Positions 51,211 to 62,862 of a DNA stretch of 64,000 nt are shown piece by piece. How positions within the stretch are numbered: the stretch's first letter is position 1; each line of letters starts with the position of its first letter. Origin of the DNA: Impatiens glandulifera (taxonomy: Eukaryota > Streptophyta > Magnoliopsida > Ericales > Balsaminaceae); NCBI RefSeq assembly GCF_907164915.1, contig NC_061863.1, forward strand, positions 34,259,133 to 34,323,132, in the 5' to 3' direction. The notes beneath the pieces are model-generated. The model was not told the origin of the DNA. It ran no database searches and saw only the letters and a program-made list of their open reading frames with translations. The translations under genes and the position numbers were made by a program.

Positions 51211-53369
51211 TGATAGGATCGACTTTATCGATAGAGACGGGGTCTGGCTAATGATGGAGGCTTATGAAAAACGGTTTAATAGAAATTCTGTTAGGGATTA
51301 ATATCTCTTTCTATTCTACGCAAACTTGTGTAAACACTTGAAAAAGATTCAAGGCGGAATTGTTTACTTGGGTTTGAAGCACAAGATGAAATATGAAAGG
51401 ATGACAGAAATAAAGAACACAACAGTTTGTTTATGGATGTTCGGTGAAACTCTCATACGTCACCCCTTCTTCCAACCACCGGAAGGATTCACTATAATAT
51501 GATAAGAATCAAATACAGTTTACACACACACTTAGCTCACTATTGAACACAACACTTTCTGTTTAATTACAAGATGAAGAATATCATTCAGCTAATGGTG
51601 TTTCGATTCTAGCTCTCTCTCTCGATTCACACACAGTACAATCAGAAAGAAGCTTCACAGAATGAGTTCAGTAAGCAAGATGATTGAGTAGTCTCTCTCT
51701 GCAAAATCAGAATGCTTGTTCGTAAAATTGGTTAAGGAAGATTGTCCGTTGTCCTTAGGATTGATTAAATACTAAGCAGAGACTAACGGTCGAATCTTCA
51801 AGAATGATACGTGGCGCTATTCCATTGGAAAGCCTCCATTGTACACAGCAGGTTCTGAGCACAAAGATCGCGGTCGTACCAAACTGGTAGTGCGCCGAAT
51901 ATTCCATCAGGCATGTACCTGCAAAACGGGTAATGTAAGAAAAATTCTCTTACGTGGCATTCGTTGATTGGATGCATATAGCTGTTGTACTAATCTTCAC
52001 AAGAAAGTGGAGCAGGAGTAGGGTACAACTATAGCACGTGGGTAAGAGAAATACTAGATTCAAGTGTACTGCTTAAACAGAGCATTAGACGTATTTCAGT
52101 TAGACGGATTTGAGAAAATCAGTCTAATGAAATAAGTCAACTCCTTCTAAAGAAAAACGTCTATTAGACCGCCTGGTCAAATATAATTAGACTCGCGTCT
52201 AATTTCAATAACTATTAAACGGGTACGTCTAACTCCACTGAGTTAGACTACACGTCTAATTCAGGTTCTACCTCAGACTTGTCTGAAGTAGTTAGACTCA
52301 CGTCTAACTTTCACTAATTAGACAACCCGTCTAATTATTAAATAATCATTAGACCGGCACGTCTAACTCCACTGAGTTAGACTACCACGTCTAATTTCGG
52401 TTCTACCTCAGACTAATCTGAAGGAGTTAGACTCACGTCTAACTTTCACTAATTAGACTACCCGTCTAATTATTAAATAACCATTAGACCGACACGTCTA
52501 ACTCCTCTGAGTTAGACTGCCACGTCTAATTCCGGTTCTACCTCAGACTAATCTGAAGGAGTTAGACTCACGTCTAACTTTCACTAATTAGACTACCCGT
52601 CTAATTATTAAATAACCATTAAACCGGCACGTCTAACTCCTTTGAGTTAGACTGCCACGTCTAATTCCAGTTCTACCTCAGAATAATCTGAAGGAGTTAG
52701 ACTCACGTCTAACTTTCACTAATTAGACAACCCGTCTAATTATTTACGTCTATTAGACTTACACGTCTAACTCTGATGAGTTAGACCGTACCTCTAATTC
52801 TATTAGACTAACGTCTAATTCCATTAGACTCACGTCTAATTCCGCGTATTCATTAGACCATCCATCTAATTCTTTACGTCTATTAGACTTACACGTCTAA
52901 CTCCGATGAGTTAGGCTGTACGTCTAATTCTATTAGACTAACATCTAATTCCATTAAACTTACGTCTAATTCCGTGTATTCATTAGACTTACGTCTAATT
53001 CCGTGTATTCATTAGACTATCTGTCTAATTCTTTACAGTATTAGACTTACACGTCTAACTCCGATGAGTTAGACTGTACGTCTAATTCTATTAGACTCAC
53101 GTCTAATTCCATTAGACTCACGTCTAATTCATGCGTCTATTAGACTGCACGTCTAACTCCGTTGAGTTAGACTGTGCGTCTAATTCTATTAGACCTGCGT
53201 CTAATTTTATGCGAATAAAAATCAAAATCGGTCTAATGACCCTCATTAGATCCAAGTCTAAAGACATGTTGTCTTAATACACCTGTATCAAAACTCATAA
53301 GTTATTTCATCATCAAAATATCAGAGGATAAATTATTTCAACACTTAGTCAAAATAATTTGACCCAACA
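51211..53369 (-). mobile_element. element D 3' LTR (2159 bp)
   Basis: On the minus strand it starts TGTTGGGTC at 53369 and ends CCTATCA at 51211. It carries the same palindrome array as C (52080-53220). The conserved block lies at about 51430-51470 (complement of GTGACGTATGAG…CACCGAACATCCATAAA). Confidence 0.88.
52080..53220. repeat. array of TTAGACGT/AGTCTAA palindromes in the D LTR
   Basis: More than 1.1 kb of AGACNNNACGTCTAA-type inverted-repeat units in higher-order repeats of about 120 bp. Its copy number and unit order differ from C. Confidence 0.88.
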
Positions 53370-53384
53370 ATTTCCCCCTTTTTG
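53370..53384 (-). other. element D polypurine tract
   Basis: The minus strand reads AAAAAGGGGGAAAT directly before the LTR start. Confidence 0.85.
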
Positions 53385-53548
53385 ATGAAGAAATTGCAAA
53401 CTTGCATACACATAGCAAGACATGCATTCATTCAATAAATAAACAAACACCTTGTTCACTTACACCATTCATCCAAAAAGAACCAGTATTCGAAAAACTT
53501 ATCAAGAAACCATGTTCAATAAAGTTAAACAGAGTAAAAGAAGAGAGA

Positions 53549-56500
53549 TCATTGTTCTTCCCTTTTCACTCGAGGATCGGTTGGACTCATCTCTTGCCCG
53601 GGAAGCATGTTCATGAAATGAGGATAGCCGCGACCTCCACGACCTCCTGCACTCGATCTTCCTCTACGCTCAACAACACCGGCACGTCCACCTTGATCAG
53701 CATTAGACAGCCTACTCCGGCCGCCACCACTTCTTCCACCACACTCAAAACCATTTCGACCACCACCTCTATTGGTTGGCCTATGATTGTCATCAGTAAT
53801 TGGGGCCCACCTGGATCTGGTCCTGGTTGACACACCATCATTCCTTCTGCTTGACTCACCTTGAACTAGTTGAGGTTGAGCACTTTCAGCATTGCCCAGG
53901 GCATCCTCCTTCGCTTGAAACTTCCTGGAAATGGTCTCAGCAAATGCTTGTCGTTCATTATCATTTCTGTTCATGCAACCTTGCATTTCTACCAGCTGAT
54001 TCTTCACCAGACTGAGTTCATCCAAGGTTTCCTTGTGGCGTTCGTCATTGATGTGCCTCTCAATGTCAAATAATTCACTTTGATGGTTGAAACTTTCCTG
54101 TTGAAATTTTGTAAACTTTACATTCAAAACATGGGTCTCATAAGTATTCATCTTCAATTTCTTATCCAGCCCAGTTAGGATCTTGAAAATGTTGCTGAAA
54201 TTCGCTCTTTCCTCTTCCCTGGAGATCATTGACTGACACATAGTCTTCTGCATTGAGGAGAGCATAGACCTCATAGATCTTAACATTTTATTTCCTCCAG
54301 CAGATGGACCTTCGTGAGAAGACACTTCTTCAGATTCTGTAGCCATACTTTGAATAGGCTCAAAGTTTGTATGAACCTTCAAGGATTGCTCTGGCTGATT
54401 TACTTCAGCATTATCAGCAGCTTTATCTCGTGCTTCTTCTTCGTCAATTTCTTTTTGAGCCCTTTCAAATCATTCGAGCAGACTTCCAGAATAGTGACGG
54501 GGAATGTTTATGTTTTCGTGAACACTTCCCACGACGCCATCAAGAAATAAGCAGGTCTTAACAACCTTTGGTTGCTCATCCTGTTCCTCCTCAGACGAGG
54601 AACTTTCTTCTTCATCATTTTTCTCTTTAAAGGGTTCCCCCTCAGTTCTTACAGTTTTTGGCTGAGTGACCTCGGCCAGTTTCTCTTGAACACCCTCTGT
54701 TCTCGCAACAGGGGTTATAATCCCATCTTCTTTAATAGGAGCTTTCGAAGCCTCCTCAGCTACATCTTCTAAGATCACTTCTTCAACATTTGTCTCAAGA
54801 GCTTGTTCAGGCTTTTGAACATTCACCATTCCTTCTTCTTCATTTGGAAGCTCTTGAACAGGATGATCTTGAATGCGTCTCTCTTCGGCAGAAAGATTCC
54901 CGAATTCGATCAGGAGAGCAGCATCTGATTCATCAGCGTTTGGAATATCCATTGCCTCTACTTCGTTCAGCGGTTCTGCGCCATGAATGTATCTGGATGT
55001 AGTAGAAACATAACTCTCCATGATATCATTCAACTTCTTCAGAACTTTTGCTTCAACATCAGCTCCTTTTGCGTCAGGGTTGAAGTTCGCTTTCCTGGCT
55101 TCATAGATTGGAAACAGGGCTTTTCCAAGAATGCAAGCTTCCACCAGTTCTCTTTTACTCAACGTTTCACCCACATCTGAAGTTCTTACCAATTTCAGGA
55201 CTTTCTTCTCATTTGCTACTCTCTTCTTCCATTCTTTTGTTATGGCAGCATTAGACAGACAGTCGTTGTACTTAGAGGACAGCCTCTTAGTACACCAGGA
55301 ATCATAGATTCCTAACTTTTCAGAGGAAAGAACTTTCACTTGATCCAGAATGAGATCAACGATACCTCTTGCTTCAGATACCTTCTCAGGAGCTTGAAAA
55401 GCAGTGGATTTCCCTTTTCCAACAACTTCTACAGGTTTTGGAGCTGGTCTTGGTTCACCAATTACAATACCTCTTGTCCCTTTCCTGGCCCGCAACAGTT
55501 CGAAGGCGGATTGGGGTTTCAGACAGAGCTCAGCAGGAAGCTTTCTACAAACAATCTTTCCGACCACCAAAGAATCCTTGGGAGCAGGAATGTTGGGTTC
55601 ACCAGCAACAAGGGTAGAAACAGCACCTTGTTCTGGTATCGACGACTCTGTAGCACCGACGGCTACATGATTAGATTGAGTAACAGGAGACTCCGCCCTG
55701 TTAATAATTTCAACATTTGGACCGGCTGACTCAACAGTAGGCCCTTCAGCAAATTCTCTCAAGGGAGAGAAAACAGATTCAGCTTGTTCCACTTCGGGAA
55801 CATCAAATTTAGGCACATCAGCCAAAGATTTAGAAGACGTTACCTTAGCAGATTTAGACGCGCGGGGCGCCTTTGTCTTCTTCTCCTTTGAGGCACAAGA
55901 CCTCGAAGGTTTCCTCAAGTAAGTTGAGGGAGTAGATAACGATATCATCGGGGTTGCAGCAAGTACGCGTGGACCTTGCTTCACCTTTGAATTAACAGAT
56001 TCGGAGTCCTTCTGATTTGGGCTCCTCATGCTGGAAGAACTGGCCTCCGATTCATTCACAGTTCTGGTTCTTTTTGCCCCTATTGACATAACAGAAGTAG
56101 AAGGCTTTGATCGGTGGAAGGCTTTCCACCAGTCTAGAAACTAGAAGCCCCAGATGCAGACACTAGGTTGTTCTTCATCCTAGTCAGAGTGTTGGCCACC
56201 GTAGAAGCAGTAAAAACTCTTGCGGAGTTAATCTGCGCCGGTTCACCAACAGGAACCCCCAAAAACTTCAACAGGTGGCTCAGTTGAGCCACATACGTGA
56301 TACTCTCCTTGTTCGTCTGGCTGATGGAGTAACACAGATTCTGAAACAGGGTATGACCCTAGTTCACTTGGATCCCTTTAGAAATGACGCACATATAGTC
56401 AAAACGGTCTTGACTATAGAGATTGAAAGAGTCGGCCTTCCCTTGCAACGCCTTTACCACCATGTCGTTTAGGAGAATGAAGTGAGGTTTGAATACCTTC

Positions 56501-56875
56501 TTGTATCCATTCACATGGATCTTAGAACTGTCAGTAGAGAAGGAGTCTTCATTTCCTCCATAATTTTTGAAGGGAGCACCAAGTCGAACAAATGACCCTT
56601 CGTTGGGAGTTCAAAGAACTCCGCATAACCCGCTTCGTCAAAAGATATCTCTTTTCCGTTAACGGTTGCTACGATGGAATCATCCACCATAACTGCCGTT
56701 TTGAAAAACTCACGAACTTCATCTTCATAGAAGATGAACGATCCGCCCAGATACTTCCTCAACCCAGAATATTCTAGGGTTTAGAACATCTTCACCACCT
56801 CCGGCTGATCAAAAGAATACACCGATGGAAAGTCCACCTGCAAAGTACAGTGACCGAGCGTGATTTTTTTCACCA
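53549..56875 (-). pseudogene. element D accessory gene with Gly/Arg-rich tail
   Basis: The minus-strand reading begins near 56875 (MVKKITLGHCTLQVDF) with the shared N-terminal domain. A TAA at 56783-56781 replaces Gln, and frameshifts fall near 56530 and 56100. From 56089 the frame is open for 539 codons: a Ser/Lys-rich start, PKFDVPEVEQAES, an EVVGKGK motif, a helical block with YNDCLSNAAITKEWKKRVANEKK, and an acidic region. Then comes one in-frame TGA at 54472-54470 (CGA in C). The frame continues to 53549 with a coiled coil, RSGG/GGRG repeats (about 53790-53620) and a SPTDPRVKREEQ end. It is closely related to the gene in C but better preserved. Function unknown. Confidence 0.82.
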
Positions 56876-56943
56876 TTTTGAGAGAATGTGAATCGATACG
56901 ATATTTCTGAGAGTTTTAGTGAGAGAAATGCAAGAAAACTAGG

Positions 56944-58240
56944 TGTTAGGATCTAGGACGCCGCTGGAGGACCGGGGTTAGACCGGTTAGCGGTTCTCAC
57001 TCAAGGGTGGTGGTTAATCCGGTTAGAGATTAACACCAGGGTTTCAATACTACACAAACTGTCACAAACCCTTGAACTAGGTTCAAGCGCGGAAGAGGTT
57101 TGTTTCATGTTGAAGCAGCACACTTGTATGATAGGCAGAACCGGTTTCGGATGATGAAGGTTAAAGAAAATGATGGGTCGGTTTCGGTAACCTAGTAATT
57201 CGTCTTGGATAGAGTTTAGTGGGTTAGAGCGGTACGGATCGGTTAGATAATGGAACCGGTAGAAAGTAAATGATAAGACAGATTTTATGGATGTTCGGAG
57301 ATAAAACTCCTACGTCACCCCTTCCTCTCGAAACCGCGAGAAGGATATTCACTAAGGAATACAAGTACAATCCGATCAAGACTTATTTCCTGCTTGATAA
57401 CACTCTTACAATTTGCACCGAAATTGCAAAACACACACTTCAACTTTAGCACTTAGACCTTTTCTAGAGAGAGAACACACTCTTATCACTTGTAATTTGG
57501 TTGCTCGCTATGTCACTTGTGTCCCCCTTTTTGTCACTGTATTACTCTTCTTCAGTTGCTCCTTTTATAGGTGAAATATGCCAACGGTCATATTTCAGTT
57601 CCTTGAATCTGATTGGCTGAGCATAGGTGCAGAGGTTTAGTGATTCAGTGATTCAGACTCTGCAGTCATCTTTTCAGACCTGACGGTCAATCTGACAGAC
57701 TTGACAGTCTGTTCTTCCGGTATGTAAGACAAACCTGCTAGATTTGTCTTTTACTCAATATGGACACTGTCTGTTAGACAGTTGTCTGTACTTGGAAGAT
57801 CTCCTTTCTGACTTATCCCGAAGTGGAAAGATCCTGTAGGACTGTCTTCTGCAGTCTGCAGACTTTCCTCAAACTTATATAGATATAGAAATGTTCAGTC
57901 TATTCCTTTGGTATCATCCTCAACAGATACCCGAATTGTCTTCTTGTACTTGGTCGGTCATTTGTCTTTAACCGGATGACTTCCGGTGTGATTGATTTAA
58001 CCGGACATCTTCCGGTTACTCTTCTGCCTTGTGGCTGATCGGCTGTCTGATATTTCCGGTTTTGAGCTTTGGCCGATCCTTTCTTTGTGCGGTCATGTTC
58101 CAAGTGTTCTTGGTCGGTTTCGTAGTTTGACCGGCTAGTCTACTTAGCCGGTTCTTTTGTTTGACCGGTCCGGTTCCTTGTTCCTGCATAAAAGGTTTAT
58201 TTATGTTAAGTTCTGTGAACCGGTCTAATTTTATCTTACA
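56944..58240 (-). mobile_element. element E 3' LTR (1297 bp, or to 58413)
   Basis: The minus strand ends CCTAACA at 56944 and starts TGTAAGATAAAATT at 58240. A TATA box lies near 57564-57571 (minus TATAAAAG), the hairpin/GTGACGTAGGAG block near 57293-57350, and the CTTGAAC…GTTCAAG hairpin near 57074-57092. A second polypurine tract and LTR-like start (TGATAGGATAAAAAG) at 58413 lies one ~173-bp tandem unit further out. In B the equivalent outer unit is part of the LTR, so the true start may be 58413. Confidence 0.82.
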
Positions 58241-58495
58241 ATTTCTCCCTTTTTGATTATTTTATTTAAAATTATTAAAACAATGTAAGTTTGCAAACGT
58301 AGGCCGGTTCTTTCTTTGTCCGGATTTTTGAAACTGACTTGGGAGAATTTTTCGAAAAATTTGGAAAAATTTTGAGAAATTTTTTGGAAAAGTCTTATCT
58401 TTTTATCCTATCAATTTCTCCCTTTTTGATTATTTTATTTAAAATTATCAAAACAATGTAAAAATGCAAACGTAGGCCGGTTTCAAAAATAACTT
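58241..58495 (-). repeat. ~173-bp tandem units with duplicated polypurine tract (E)
   Basis: The minus-strand word AATAATCAAAAAGGGAGAAAT occurs twice (near 58241-58261 and 58414-58434), each time after 'acattgtttt…attttaaataa'. This mirrors the 92-bp units of B. Confidence 0.8.
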
Positions 58496-58572
58496 TATAT
58501 ATATAGATAACCGAAAATAGAAAATATTATATAGAAACATTAAGATAGGCATAGTTAAGAGAAGGGGAGCCC

Positions 58573-61090
58573 CTATTCCGAGTCCGAGAAGTCATAGCTG
58601 GCCATCAGATTCTTGTTCCGCTTTTTCTTCACTAGTTGCGGTCGACTGGCCGATTCGGAGACTCGTTGTCTTGTAGACCGGGGCTGCAGGTGCTCTTCAT
58701 CTTCATCTTCGTTGTGAGTAACCGGGTCCGGTTGATTCTGAATAACCGTTTCAGTGACCTCGTTCAGCAGCCCGGTTACTAGGTCCTTCTTAGATTGTTT
58801 TCTTTTCCGCTTTGCCGGTATCGAAGAGGCAGAGGCCTCCTTTTTCTTTTTGTTAGCGGCTGCAAAGCCTTTTAGCCTCTGTCTTTCCCTTTCTAACCGC
58901 TCAGCATCCTTCGCAGCTTGAGCGGCTACCGTCTTTGCAAATCCCGGAAACTTAGCCTCTGTCCTTCGTACTCGCTCGGCCTCTTCCTCTTCGGGAAGTT
59001 GCGGTGGATCCTTCGCTTTTCTTGCTTCGTTGTCCAGCGTATCCTGGACTTCTTGAGCCGCTCGGGCATCGGCCTCTACAGCCGCGGCATCCGCATTCAT
59101 CTTGGCTTGGAGCAATTTGGCAACTTGTGCGGTCAGCGCTTTGAGGTCGTCCTCGAGACCCACATTCTTCTTTTCAAGATCGGAGACCCTATCAAGTGTT
59201 GTGCCGACCAGATCCTTAGTAACCTCTGTCAGTCTTTCATCGGTCTCTCTTTCAAGCCGGTCAAAGTTCTCTTTTATCTCGGAGGTCGTATCCTCCAAAA
59301 TTACGGTTCGCCTAAGGTGGTTGCTGCGCAGAACCGCTTCTTTCTGTTGATCATCTTCGATTTCTGAGAACCGGTCTTCTGTTCTTGACAAAAGTTGCCT
59401 TGTAGTGTTGGCGAACCGGAGTGCCGAGCTAACGGTTCTCTTGAATTTCTCCTCCAATGGGTTAACCGTCGAGTCTTCAAATTCTTGAATGAGGCTCTTG
59501 ACCCATTCTTTTGTAACACCCGGTTCGGAGACTTCCGGTTGTTTATGTGGAGATTGCTCGGTGAGAGGAGGGTCTGTCCTTTCATCGGTTTCATCTGTTG
59601 CCGGATTCGCCCTTGGAGGGGTTGCCTCACTAGTTTGACCCTTTTCGATCCGTGGAGGTATATAGTGCGGTATTTCTCTTTGTTTGTACATCACCTCCAG
59701 CCGCTCTATTTCTTTAACGAGTTCCCCTCTCGCTTTCTCAAGCCTTTCCAACACCAACGGTGTTAAGGTGTCCTCTGATATTACCTCTTCGAACCTTAAC
59801 GTAATTTTCCGGATCCGTATGGTTAGCTTCCGTAGCTGTGCTCGCGGTCTTAAGAGGCAGGTTCGGCCCAGGGCCTCGTGAATGGTTTCGGAGTTTGTGA
59901 GATCCATGACTACGTCCTCCACTTCCCTCAGCCTTTGGAAACATTCCTCGTCGGTGTAGCCCGGTAGGATGTGCCTATACCGTTTGCTGAACCGGTGCTC
60001 GTGCCATTCCCGGTATATCTCGCCAACCTTATCAGCTCGCTGTTCAATGACCTTTAGGGTTTTGCGCGCTATCTTGTCGGCCTTTGTCGGTTCGTCCTCC
60101 TCCTCCTCTTTTTCACTACTTTCCTCACCGCCCTCCTCGGTCTCATGATCTGCGCCCGTACTGGTGTTGTCGGGACTTTGGCCCGAATGCTCTTCTTCAT
60201 CATTCGGTCTTTCGTCATCGGTCTTTTCTGATTCGGTCTGTTCAGATGTGGAAGCCGACTCTTCCACCTCCGTTTGTTGTGGCGGTTCTGAGAATACTAT
60301 CTTCTCTTTCCCTTTGCGCTCGGCCTTTTCTTTCGCCGGGGCCGATTTCTTGCCGGTTGTCTTCTTTCGGCCACCTGTGGAACCGGGGGCCGGTTGCTTC
60401 CTTTCCGGGAATTGTTTGGCTCTGATTAGGCTTCTTGAAGGGATGGTGACGCCGGGACCGATTTTGAGGTTATGGTGAAGGAAGATTTTACCGAGAGGAA
60501 CAGCGTATCCCCATGACCGGGTGGAATCCGGTTTCACCATATCCTTCAAGTTGTTGAACACCTCCTTTGCCCAGTTCACCTTTGTGCCTTCTATCAGGCC
60601 GACTAGCATCCTGATTTTGTCTTTGGTTAGGCTGCTGTAGTTTCCTCCTCTTGCTTGAACCGCCTTTGTGAAGATATCACAAATCGGTATATACTCCGGT
60701 CGCAACGTCGATTTGTTACCGGATACTATTATCGGCTCCTTAGTTTGCTGAGAGTATCTGGCATGCTGCTTCAAATGTCCTCATCTCTATATCCGCCGTT
60801 GCATCCTGGCCGGCTGTTGGAAGGCGCAGTCTCTCCGCCACCGATTCCTCGGTTAGCTCCAATTCAGTACCGCATACAGTTGCGGTGATCTTGTCGTCGG
60901 AGAGAGTTGCGGTGTTGAAAAATTCTACAACCGCATCTCTATATAGAACGTGAGGACCACCGAGAAAATACTCCAGACCGGCTTCGGCTACCCGGTTAAT
61001 GACCCTTTTTGCCGCAGGCGTGCCTCTCTGTCGGATTTCCTCGACATCCACTTGAGTCAAGTGTTTGAACAGAACTGAGTTGCGCCCCAT
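58573..61090 (-). pseudogene. element E accessory ORF3, one frameshift
   Basis: The minus ATG at 61090 starts the shared domain (LTQVDVEEI, AGLEYFLGGPH, VVEFFNTATLSDDKITATVCGTELELTEE, RLPTAG). A frameshift in 60774-60740 moves reading into a 733-codon frame: KVNWAKEVFNNLKDM, YAVPLGKIF, GPGVTIPSR, a Lys/Arg-rich segment, a long acidic linker (EEGGEESSEKEEEEDEPTK), a helical block with LPGY (matching LPGF in B), a Pro/Thr-rich stretch, a coiled coil (LERETDERLTEV…LEKKNVGLEDDLKALTAQVAKLL), then basic clusters (KRKRKQSKK) and an acidic end. It would be roughly 845 residues if repaired by nature, against 947 in B. Confidence 0.82.
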
Positions 61091-61197
61091 CTTAGAGAGT
61101 TTGAGAGAGTTTGAAGAATAACCGCTTCAGAGAGTTTGAGAGCTTAGAGAGACAAAGCAATTTCGCGTGAGAATGAAATGAATTGGCCGAGAGCCCC

Positions 61198-61204
61198 TTT
61201 TATA
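61198..61204 (-). promoter_or_regulatory. TATA box of element E ORF3
   Basis: Minus-strand TATAAAA followed by GGGG, about 108 bp upstream of the ATG at 61090. The spacing matches B ORF3. Confidence 0.65.
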
Positions 61205-61580
61205 GGTGCGGTTTGGAAACCCAACCGTCCCATCAATATTTGGCGGGAGTTTTCCCTCCAAGCCGAATGGGCGGCAAACCATGGGCGGTAAACCAAGGGC
61301 GGTAATGGAATAGGCGCCAATCCGTGGGCGGTAAACCAGGAGGCGGGAGTTTTGGGCGGGAAATTTCCCTCCAAAATTTTGCTTTCGACTTTGATGACGC
61401 AATCTTCTTTTGATACCGATTGATGCTCCGGTTTTCTAAAGTTAACCGGTTATTTTGAGTAGGCGGAATTTTGCAATCTTTTGAGTTTAAGCGGTTTTTG
61501 AGACCGGATAAGTGCGCGGTTATTTTGACAATGTTAACCGGTTACTTAGATAGATAGTCAAGATGTTAAATATGACACTG
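61205..61580 (-). other. spacer between E ORF2 and ORF3
   Basis: No supported ORF. It is rich in 'ggcggtaaacc/gggcggt' short repeats (61255-61360), partly shared with the B spacer at 31257-31350. Confidence 0.5.
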
Positions 61581-62387
61581 TCATTTAAACTGAAATGGAA
61601 TTGTATTCAAGAGACTTTGCAGAAAGGAAACCGAAAGATAGATCGGTGTGAAGACAAACATAAAGATGTGAAAATACAACTTATGTAATAACCATTTTGG
61701 AGATCTTTTTTCTTCCACCGCATCCTTGTCAAGAATGTTTGAGGTAGAGGCCGGTGTGCCCGGTCCAAATTCTGGCCGGTACTTGAGGATTAGTTTACTT
61801 ATGTGAGGTGCATAACCGAGACCTTTCTTGGTCAGCACCATGTTCTTCAGGTTTTGAAAGATGACCGTTGACCAGTTTATGGCCTTATGGCTAACGATAT
61901 TGGTCATCATATTGTAGGTGTTCTTTGAGTACCGCTGATTTGGTGACTGACAGAGGATAAACTGAGTCACAATCTAAAGAAGGAGTTGAGCGTGACTGGC
62001 GAGGCGGGTTTTTAACCCATAGTTTTCCACCGGATCAATGGTTCCATAGAAGAGGAGTGCGTGATAAAATACCTCAAGCCCCTCCAGAGTTGGAAAGTCA
62101 GAGAACCCTTCAGTGGGCAGATTGAGTAAGGAAGCAAATTCGGCTTCATCAAGCCAGAAGGTGTGGTCTCTTACCGTAGAGACTATGTAATTGCCCCTGA
62201 TGCAGGCGCTTCTGAAGAACGTCTTGACGTCCTCAATCAGAATAGGACCGGATTCTTCGAGGAAGGTTCGAAGGCCGGTATCAATAAGGGATTCGAACAT
62301 GAGTTTCTTTGCATGATTTCCGTCTCATTCCTCCATGCATGATTCGAAATCGATGCTCAAAAAGTTTCCTAAGGTTCAGCTCGGCAT
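61581..62387 (-). pseudogene. element E accessory ORF2, broken
   Basis: The likely original ATG is at 62387 (ATGCCGAGCTGAA…, against ATGTCTGCCGAGCTAAG in B): a 4-nt loss breaks the frame at once. The clear reading starts at 62300 (LIDTGLRTFLEESGP, FFRSACIRGNYIVSTV, LDEAEFASLLNLPTEGFSDFPTLE). An in-frame TAG at 61976-61974 follows LLL. The frame continues with NQRYSKNTYNMMTNI, AINWSTVIFQNLKNM and GYAPHISKLIL, then drifts to a stop at 61581. It corresponds to B ORF2, sharing LPTEGFSDFPT. Confidence 0.78.
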
Positions 62388-62477
62388 GATTACGGTTTTG
62401 CAGAGAGAGATAGAGTTCAAGAGATTTCAGGAATGTTTTATGCTTTAGGATGTGTTGAGTTGAGTAGAGGATGGTCC

Positions 62478-62485
62478 TTTATATA
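62478..62485 (-). promoter_or_regulatory. TATA box of element E ORF2
   Basis: Minus-strand TATATAAA about 95 bp upstream of the inferred ATG at 62387, followed by a CT-rich leader. Confidence 0.6.
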
Positions 62486-62862
62486 GGGTCGGTTTTGGGG
62501 GGAAAATATGATCATTGAATGTCAGTTTTGTTTTATTAGAAGAGGGAATCTTTATGTTTCCAAGGTTTATTGGGAAGAGGCTGATTGCGGAGCCCGAGGT
62601 AGGTATTAGTTGAGAAGTAACCAAGTTAGTTGGATATTATTTCAGGTGGTTGGGGGTTACTACATTAATTAAATATTACTTTTCATTAATGCATCAACAC
62701 AAAGGAGGTTAATCAAAAGAAACCGAGAATAACATAGATTAAGCCGAGGAAGGCACGGATAACACCGAAGAGAACAAAGATAACACCGAAGGATCATAAT
62801 GGAATTGGACAACGATACACCCGGTACGTGCAGCAAAATGACCGCGTGTAGGAAGAAATAAC
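62486..62862 (-). other. spacer between E ORF1 and ORF2
   Basis: No supported gene; presumed ORF2 promoter DNA. Confidence 0.45.

Larger units (their letters stand above)
51211..56943 (-). mobile_element. copia element D, minus strand, 3' part only
   Basis: It holds a 3' LTR (51211-53369), polypurine tract, and accessory gene, all on the minus strand. At 56943 it is cut by the element E LTR. Its gag, any pol and 5' LTR are not in the window and may lie beyond E. It belongs to the same family as C. The candidate left target site is ATACG (51206-51210), unverified because the other end is missing. Confidence 0.88.

Noticed and set aside
53402..55729. Plus-strand ORFs at 53402-53830, 54314-54550 and 55340-55729
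   Set aside because: They are antisense shadows of the element D accessory gene.
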